Part shown: positions 6,055 to 11,180 of the stretch, in pieces
Layout of the letters: each line of letters opens with the position of its first letter
How positions within the stretch are numbered: the stretch's first letter is position 1
Origin: Coriobacteriia bacterium
Lineage (GTDB): Bacteria > Actinomycetota > Coriobacteriia > Anaerosomatales > JAENZW01
DNA: 11,180 nt
Reading direction: 5' to 3'
Assembly (NCBI GenBank): GCA_029858605.1
Contig: JAOUET010000043.1
Location: 1 to 11,180 of the forward strand
Made by a program: the position numbers and the translations under genes
Notes under the pieces: model-generated
Seen by the model: the letters and a program-made list of their open reading frames with translations, nothing else
What the model was told of the DNA's origin: nothing
The model's database searches: none

Positions 6055-6632
6055 ACCGCATCGGCGCGGCGCTCGACCGCACCCCCGGAGGAATCATCCT
6101 CACGAGTGTCGATGCCGTAGTCGACTGGGCGCGAGGGCGTTCGCTTTGGTCGATGCCGATGGGTACTGCTTGCTGCGCGATGGAGCTGATTGCGGCCTCG
6201 TTCGCGAAGTTCGATTTCGACCGGCTCGGCACGTTCCCGAGACCCGATCCTCGGCACACGGACGTCATGGTCGTTGCGGGCACGATCACGCGCAAGATGG
6301 CTCCGGCAGTCAAGCGGCTCTACGAGCAGATGCCCGACCCGAAGTGGGTCATCGCGATGGGCAACTGCGCGGTCTCGGGCGGCATCTTCTTCTACGACAG
6401 CTACTCGGTTGTTCGCGGAGTCGACGAGTTCTTGCCCGTCGACGTGTACATCACCGGGTGCCCGCCACGTCCGGAATCCCTACAGGATGCGGTGCTTCAG
6501 CTACGCGAGCTGATCGCCACCGAATCCATCGCACCCGGAGTCAGACGTCAGCGAGAACTACTCCTCCCGACATCAGGCGATCTCTCGTTCGGGCAGAGAC
6601 CGGGTGTGGTCGATGAGGGTGAGTCGGGATGA
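6042..6632 (+). CDS. nuoB: NADH-quinone oxidoreductase subunit B (cluster N2 subunit)
   Basis: Peripheral-arm subunit that binds iron-sulfur cluster N2, the last carrier before quinone. All four N2 ligands are present: the adjacent Cys44-Cys45 in GTACCAMEL, Cys109 in AMGNCAVSGG and Cys140 in ITGCPPRPE. RPDPRHTDVMVVAGT (67-81) is also typical. Length is 196 aa, with a C-terminal tail of about 35 residues beyond the conserved core. Start: GTG at 6042, seven bases after GGAAGGGGG, inside the end of nuoA. The frame stays open further upstream, but that sequence is just nuoA in another phase. Its stop overlaps the nuoC start as ATGA, so translation is likely coupled. Confidence 0.96.
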   Translation: MALVDRIGAALDRTPGGIILTSVDAVVDWARGRSLWSMPMGTACCAMELIAASFAKFDFDRLGTFPRPDPRHTDVMVVAGTITRKMAPAVKRLYEQMPDPKWVIAMGNCAVSGGIFFYDSYSVVRGVDEFLPVDVYITGCPPRPESLQDAVLQLRELIATESIAPGVRRQRELLLPTSGDLSFGQRPGVVDEGESG

Positions 6633-7090
6633 ACATCGACGAGCTGCGCGAGCATCTATGCAAGGAGCATCCGGACCTGTGCCCACTCTTCTCGATCGAG
6701 TTCGGTGACGGCGTTCTGCTCGTCGATCGCGGAAGGCTCTTCGATGCGGCCGCCGACCTGAAAGAACTGGGTTTCGATCGTCTTGGGATGGTCACCGCGG
6801 TCGATCGAGACGAGGAGTTCGAGCTTGTCTACCGGCTCACGTCGCGGGCTATGTCGTGCGGCATGTTCCTGAAGTGCCGGGTCCCCCGAGAGAATCCACG
6901 CGGGCGCTCTTTGGTTCCACTGTGGCCTGCGGCCCTTTGGCAGGAGCGTGAGGTCTACGACCTCTTCGGCATTGAGTTCGAAGGTCATCCGGACCTCAGG
7001 AGGATCTTGCTTCCGGAAGACTGGGACGGTCATCCGCTCAGGAAGGACTACGCAGACGACCGGATGATCCGGCGACCCGACTACATCTGA
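6629..7090 (+). CDS. nuoC: NADH-quinone oxidoreductase subunit C (30-kDa subunit)
   Basis: Structural subunit of the complex I connecting module, packing against NuoD and NuoI. Length is 153 aa, at the short end of the family, and it is a separate gene rather than a NuoCD fusion. The C-terminal signature is complete: WQEREVYDLFGIEFEGHPDL (104-123), then RRILLPEDWDGHPLRKDY (124-141). The N-terminal half shows the expected beta/alpha core (GVLLVDRGRLFDAAADLKEL, LGMVTAVD). The ATG overlaps the nuoB stop by four bases. A 39-base gap separates it from nuoD. Confidence 0.95.
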   Translation: MNIDELREHLCKEHPDLCPLFSIEFGDGVLLVDRGRLFDAAADLKELGFDRLGMVTAVDRDEEFELVYRLTSRAMSCGMFLKCRVPRENPRGRSLVPLWPAALWQEREVYDLFGIEFEGHPDLRRILLPEDWDGHPLRKDYADDRMIRRPDYI

Positions 7091-7129
7091 CTCTGAAACA
7101 TTCGCAGGCGCTGGGAGGGAGGTGTTGCG

Positions 7130-8275
7130 ATGACCATGGAAGTCGAAAGCAGGCGCGAGGTGTCGGGCGAAGACGACCTTGCGAGGCAAGAACTCGTAGT
7201 CAACGTGGGTCCATCGCACCCCTCCACGCACGGTGTCTGCCGCGTGATAGTGCATGTCGACGGCGAGGTCGTCACCAAGGCGGAGCCCGTCATCGGCTAC
7301 CTGCATCGCGGCATCGAGAAGATGTGCGAGAACCGCACGTACTTGCAGGTCGTGCCGCTCACCGACCGACTCGACTACGTCGGTTCGATGTACGCGAACT
7401 GGGCGTACTGTCGTGCGGTCGAGAGACTCGCTTCGATCCGAGTCCCAGAGCGTGCCGAGTACCTGCGGGTCATCGTATGTGAGATGCAGCGCATCGCCAG
7501 CCACATGATGGCGCTCGGCTCTTCTGCGGCCGATACGGGTGCGGCATCGATGTTCATCTACGCGTTCGACGAGCGCGAACGCATCGTCGAGTTGTTCGAG
7601 GAGCTGTGCGGTGCTCGTCTGACCTACAACTACGTGCGTCCGGGCGGCGTGAGCTTTGACGCGCCGGAGGGTTGGACCGATCGTCTGAAAGACTTCACCA
7701 ACAATCACAGGACCGCACTCTCCGAGATGGACCGCCTCTTCTTCGGCAACGTGATCGCGCGCGGACGCATGAAGGGGATAGGCGTGCTGTCTGCCGAAGA
7801 CGCAGTCTCGTGGGGTGCTTCCGGACCGGTGGCGCGTGGTTCCGGTGTGAACTGGGACTTGCGCAAACACGACTCGTACTCGGTGTATCCGCGTTTCGAC
7901 TTCGATGTTCCGACCGGTTCGAACGGCGACGCGTACGATCGGGGTCGATGCCGGCTCTTCGAGTGCTACGAGTCTTGCAGGATCATCGAGCAGGCGGCGG
8001 CGCAGATGCCTGAGGGGCCCGTGAAGACGGACGGGCTCTCGCGGCTGATCAGTCCGCGCCCAGGCGACGCCTACGACCACATAGAGAGCGCACGTGGCTC
8101 GCTGGGCGTGTACGTCGTGAGCGAGGGAGGCCCACGACCGTATCGGGTGAAGTTCCGTTCACCCGCGTTCTGCAATCTGGCGCTGCTGCCGATGCTGGCC
8201 GAAGGACACACGCTCTCGGACCTTGTCGTGGTTCTCGGGTCGCTGGACCCCGTCTTCGGGGAGGTCGACCGATGA
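7130..8275 (+). CDS. nuoD: NADH-quinone oxidoreductase subunit D (49-kDa subunit)
   Basis: Forms the quinone-binding cavity together with NuoB and NuoH. The 381-aa length is normal. NVGPSHPSTHG (25-35) carries His34, and LTDRLDYVGSMY carries Tyr83. Their 49-residue spacing equals that of the quinone head-group residues His38 and Tyr87 in Thermus Nqo4 (from memory). GYLHRGIEKMCENRTYLQ (56-73), ERIVELFEELCGARLTYNY and YDRGRCRLFECYESCRII are further family blocks, and the C-terminus ends GSLDPVFGEVDR as usual. Start: ATG 7130 has GGGAGG seven bases upstream; ATG 7136 in the same frame is possible. The stop overlaps the nuoH start as ATGA. Confidence 0.97.
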   Translation: MTMEVESRREVSGEDDLARQELVVNVGPSHPSTHGVCRVIVHVDGEVVTKAEPVIGYLHRGIEKMCENRTYLQVVPLTDRLDYVGSMYANWAYCRAVERLASIRVPERAEYLRVIVCEMQRIASHMMALGSSAADTGAASMFIYAFDERERIVELFEELCGARLTYNYVRPGGVSFDAPEGWTDRLKDFTNNHRTALSEMDRLFFGNVIARGRMKGIGVLSAEDAVSWGASGPVARGSGVNWDLRKHDSYSVYPRFDFDVPTGSNGDAYDRGRCRLFECYESCRIIEQAAAQMPEGPVKTDGLSRLISPRPGDAYDHIESARGSLGVYVVSEGGPRPYRVKFRSPAFCNLALLPMLAEGHTLSDLVVVLGSLDPVFGEVDR

Positions 8276-9222
8276 GCGGGTTCCTTGGCGGACTGGTCTT
8301 CGGTCTGGCCGGCGGTATCACGATCGCCCTGGGCACGATCATGGGCGTGTGGGCGGAGCGCAAGATATCCGGGCGCGTTCAGATGCGTCTTGGACCGCAG
8401 GAGCAGGGGCCGTTCGGGCTTCTGCAGGTACCCGCCGATACGCTGAAGATGATGTTGAAAGAGGACATCACTCCGCGCAACGCGGATGCGCGGGTCTTCC
8501 GGTTCGCGCCCTACGTAGTGTTCGTGCCTGTCGCGATGGGTCTCGTCGTGATTCCGTTCGCGGTTGGCTGGGCACCACTGGACACCAGCATCGGCATCCT
8601 GTTCTTCCTGGCGGTGCCGTCGCTCTCCTCGATCGGCATGTTGCTCGGCGGCTGGTCTTCTCGCAACACCTACGCGACGCTCGGAGGCATGCGTGCCGCC
8701 GCGCAGATGATCTCCTACGAGCTGCCCCGCACGCTGTCCGTCCTTTCCATCGTGCTGCTGGCAGGTTCGCTGAGGCCCCTCGATGTTCTGGACGCGTGGC
8801 GAGTCTGGTGGCTCCCGCTGATCTTCGTCGGCTTCATCGTCTACTACATCTCGTCGGTGGCCGAACTGAATCGCGGACCGTTCGACATCCCCGAGGCCGA
8901 GTCCGAGCTGGTCGCGGGGTACTTCGCCGACTATTCCGGCATACGCTGGGGCATCTTCATGATGTCCGAGTACGGCGGGCTGGTCGCCGCCTCGCTCTTT
9001 GGCTCAGCCGTGTTCCTGGGCGCCACTCGCTGGCTGCCAGGCGCACTCGGTGTGATCGTCTTCGTGCTCGTTGCAGCGTTGATCGCGTCGAGCATGATTT
9101 GGATCAAGTGGACGTTCCCGCGCATGAGACCCGACCAGCTGATGCGTACTGCGTGGAAGGTGCTCACGCCGATCGCCCTCGTCCAGCTCGCGGTGGTGGG
9201 GGTGGTGGTCCCGTGGCTGTAG
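8272..9222 (+). CDS. nuoH: NADH-quinone oxidoreductase subunit H
   Basis: Membrane subunit that joins the peripheral and membrane arms and forms much of the quinone tunnel. Its 316 aa contain about eight hydrophobic helices. Diagnostic blocks are WAERKISGRVQMRLGP (24-39), LQVPADTLKMMLKEDI, SSRNTYATLGGMRAAAQMIS, SYELP, then SVAELNRGPFDIPEAESELV with its charged loop and GYFADYSGIRWGIFMMSEY. The C-terminal IKWTFPRMRPDQLM is also typical. It follows nuoD directly, with no nuoE, nuoF or nuoG in between. Its last 10 bases overlap the GTG start of the next frame. Confidence 0.97.
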   Translation: MSGFLGGLVFGLAGGITIALGTIMGVWAERKISGRVQMRLGPQEQGPFGLLQVPADTLKMMLKEDITPRNADARVFRFAPYVVFVPVAMGLVVIPFAVGWAPLDTSIGILFFLAVPSLSSIGMLLGGWSSRNTYATLGGMRAAAQMISYELPRTLSVLSIVLLAGSLRPLDVLDAWRVWWLPLIFVGFIVYYISSVAELNRGPFDIPEAESELVAGYFADYSGIRWGIFMMSEYGGLVAASLFGSAVFLGATRWLPGALGVIVFVLVAALIASSMIWIKWTFPRMRPDQLMRTAWKVLTPIALVQLAVVGVVVPWL

Positions 9223-11180
9223 ACGACGAGGCGCGTCTAGTCGAAACGGGCGCGCCCGATCGCTTGCCGAGGGCCGTTCCGCTGACAGTCGACGTCACGG
9301 ATGATTTTGCCGGCGGCGTTGCGGGGTTCGTAGCGCGGTGGCGCTCGCTCGTGACGGGCCTCGGCATAACCGCTCGGCGAGCTATCGGTGGGCCGAAAAC
9401 GTTGCGGTATCCGGCCCAGAAGTGGGAGGTCTCGCCGCGTTGGCGCGGTGCTCTGCGGTTGCGCGGTGTCCTCGGCAGAATGGAGATACCGATCCTGCGG
9501 GAGCTGAGCCCGGCGTACAACGCCGCAGTCGAGCAGCTTCATCGCGAGGATCGTCTGTCGCCGTGTGTCGGGAACTGTCCCGCCAACGTCGACGCGCGCG
9601 GTCAGAACTACTTCATGGCCGAAGACCGCGCCATCGAGGCCTACGAACTCGTGCGCACCCGAAACATCCTGCCAGGAGTTCTTGGCCGTATCTGCCATCA
9701 CCCCTGCGAGACGGCGTGCCGCCGCAATCTGTACGACGAGGCGATCGCCATCAGGCCTCTGCATGGTCTGGCCTACGAGGCTTACGTGGCGGACCCACCG
9801 GCCATCGAGCCGTTTGAGGTGCGCTACGAAGAGCGCGTTGCGGTGATCGGCTCCGGGCCGTCGGGTCTGGCTGCCGCACACGACCTGATGAAGCTCGGCT
9901 ATCGCGTGACGGCGTTCGAGAAGGAAGAGAAGCCCGGGGGCGCTTTGAATTCGGGCGTGCCGTCCTACCGACTTCCCCGAGAGGTTCTGCACGGCGAGAT
10001 AGACAACATCGTGAAGATGGGCCTCGAGCTGCATTGCGGCGTTCAGATCGGCGTGGACAAGCCTATCGCCGAGCTCATCGACGAGTTCGACGCGATTCTG
10101 ATTTCGGTGGGATTGCAGGAGAGCAGGCTCCTCCCGATACCCGGCAACGACGCCAAGGGCGTGCGAGGCGCGCTCGAATTCTTGAAGGCAGCCAACTGGC
10201 GCGGTGAGACCGGCGTGGAGGGCAAGCGGGTCTTCGTCATCGGCGGCGGGAACGTGGCGGTCGATGTCGCCCGGTGCGCCTTGCGCACGGGCGCGAGCGA
10301 GGTGCGACTCGCGTGCCTCGAGGCGGACAACGAGATGCCGTGCCACCCCTGGGAGATCGAAGAGGCTCTTGACGAGGGCGTTATCGCGATGTGCTCCCTG
10401 GGTCCCGAAGAGGTGCTCACAGAAGACGGCGCCGTTGTCGGCATGCGCATGCGCGAGTGCCTTGCGGTGTTCGACGAGACGGGCCGCTTCTCGCCGAAGT
10501 TCGGCCACGAACTCACGGACATACCCGCCGACATAGTGGTGTTCTCCATCGGCCAGGGAGCAGTGCTGAAGGATGTCGTGGAAGGCTCGGACATCCAGCT
10601 GACCGAGAGAGGACTGCTTCCTGTGGACGGGAGCGTATTGACCACCGACCAGCCCGGGATTTTCGCCAGCGGCGAGGTCGTGACCGGTCCCGGCAGCGCG
10701 ATAGCGTCGATCGCGACCGGGCACGAGGCGGCGACGTCGATCCATCGCTATCTGCGGGGTGAGCCGATCGAGGAGGGCCGCGTGTCTCGTCCGGTTCCGT
10801 CGTATCCGACCTACGGCCCGGTGGACCTCGATATCGTGGAAGAGAACCGACGGCGCATCGAGATGCCCATGGCGCGTCCCGAAGAGCGTGCTCGCGACTT
10901 CCGCCAAGTGGAGATGGGCCTGACGCACCTCGAAGGTCTACAGGAAGCGGCGCGCTGTCTGAGATGTCAATCCGAGGTGTGCGTGGGATGCACGTTCTGC
11001 GCGCGCACTTGCCCCGACTACGCCATTCAGGTCGAGCGCGTTGACGATCCGGGTCGTCGGGCTGTGACCCGCTACGAACTCGATCTCACGAAGTGCTGCT
11101 TCTGTGGCCTCTGTGCGGAGCAGTGCCCCACTGACGCTTTGTGCCACACGGGGCAGTACGAGCTGTCTTTCTACCACCGT
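9213..11180 (+). CDS. NuoI-like subunit carrying an internal GltD-like FAD/NAD(P)H Fe-S oxidoreductase domain (3' end cut)
   Basis: An uninterrupted frame of 656 codons runs off the right edge. Residues 36-84 resemble the NuoI N-terminus (amphipathic RWRSLVTGLGITARRA, then LRYPAQKWEVSPRWRG). From about 100 to 580 it is a GltD-type oxidoreductase: Fe-S ligands Cys118, Cys122, Cys161, Cys165 and Cys169 (ICHHPCETACRR), FAD motif VIGSGPSGLAAAH (211-223) and PGGALNSGVPSYRLP (241-255), and NAD(P) motif VIGGGNVAVDVARCALRTGA (342-361). Residues 582-656 are a two-cluster ferredoxin: Cys590/593/596/600 and Cys628/631/634/638, ending GQYELSFYHR as in NuoI. Start: GTG 9213 overlaps nuoH; no earlier start exists in this frame within the overlap. 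It sits at the nuoI position. Inference: it oxidises NAD(P)H and feeds NuoB directly. A GltD-ferredoxin protein with a NuoI-like membrane anchor is the alternative reading. Confidence 0.88.
   Translation, partial: MAVDDEARLVETGAPDRLPRAVPLTVDVTDDFAGGVAGFVARWRSLVTGLGITARRAIGGPKTLRYPAQKWEVSPRWRGALRLRGVLGRMEIPILRELSPAYNAAVEQLHREDRLSPCVGNCPANVDARGQNYFMAEDRAIEAYELVRTRNILPGVLGRICHHPCETACRRNLYDEAIAIRPLHGLAYEAYVADPPAIEPFEVRYEERVAVIGSGPSGLAAAHDLMKLGYRVTAFEKEEKPGGALNSGVPSYRLPREVLHGEIDNIVKMGLELHCGVQIGVDKPIAELIDEFDAILISVGLQESRLLPIPGNDAKGVRGALEFLKAANWRGETGVEGKRVFVIGGGNVAVDVARCALRTGASEVRLACLEADNEMPCHPWEIEEALDEGVIAMCSLGPEEVLTEDGAVVGMRMRECLAVFDETGRFSPKFGHELTDIPADIVVFSIGQGAVLKDVVEGSDIQLTERGLLPVDGSVLTTDQPGIFASGEVVTGPGSAIASIATGHEAATSIHRYLRGEPIEEGRVSRPVPSYPTYGPVDLDIVEENRRRIEMPMARPEERARDFRQVEMGLTHLEGLQEAARCLRCQSEVCVGCTFCARTCPDYAIQVERVDDPGRRAVTRYELDLTKCCFCGLCAEQCPTDALCHTGQYELSFYHR

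Noticed and set aside
6656..8080. 474-aa open frame on the minus strand opposite nuoC and nuoD
   Set aside because: The plus strand carries unmistakable nuoC and nuoD. The antisense frame has low-complexity Arg/His/Val composition and no motif.
9237..10928. 563-aa open frame on the minus strand
   Set aside because: It is antisense to the fused NuoI/GltD frame, which has clear motifs across its whole length. The minus frame is His/Arg-rich with no recognisable domain, a typical shadow in GC-rich DNA.
1..11180. CRISPR array, insertion sequence, phage or rRNA
   Set aside because: No regular repeat-spacer pattern, transposase motif, phage gene or rRNA-like stretch was seen on either strand.

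Overview
The window is GC-rich bacterial DNA with tightly packed genes, frequent GTG starts and stop/start overlaps. Gene content (11-subunit-type nuo order, a short protein ending CCGHAGEPGC, tRNA-Val with encoded CCA) fits an Actinomycetota-like lineage, perhaps an anaerobic deep branch such as the Coriobacteriia/OPB41 group. That placement is inference from gene style, not a search result.

Left part (1-2980): cell-surface polysaccharide genes. A WecG/TagA-type glycosyltransferase on the minus strand is cut by the window edge. Divergent from it, a polyprenyl-phosphate sugar-1-phosphate transferase and a UDP-glucose 4-epimerase overlap stop-to-start. Together they would supply an activated sugar, load the first sugar onto the lipid carrier and add the next one.

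Middle (2981-5685): a tRNA-Val(CAC) with a strong hairpin terminator, a 116-aa protein of unknown function, and on the minus strand a two-gene unit made of a class I flavoprotein disulfide reductase followed by a previously unlisted 52-aa Cys-rich protein. A 381-base intergenic region then holds a good sigma70-type promoter and a perfect 10-bp inverted repeat in front of the nuo genes.

Right part (5686-11180): a respiratory complex I operon in the order nuoA-B-C-D-H-I, with no nuoE, nuoF or nuoG between D and H. The I position is the highlight. It is one open frame of at least 656 codons in which the two halves of a NuoI ferredoxin subunit appear to be separated by about 500 residues of a GltD-like FAD/NAD(P)H iron-sulfur oxidoreductase. 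The simplest reading is a complex I whose NAD(P)H-oxidising module is built into NuoI in place of the NuoEFG arm. The frame runs off the right edge very close to the expected NuoI C-terminus.
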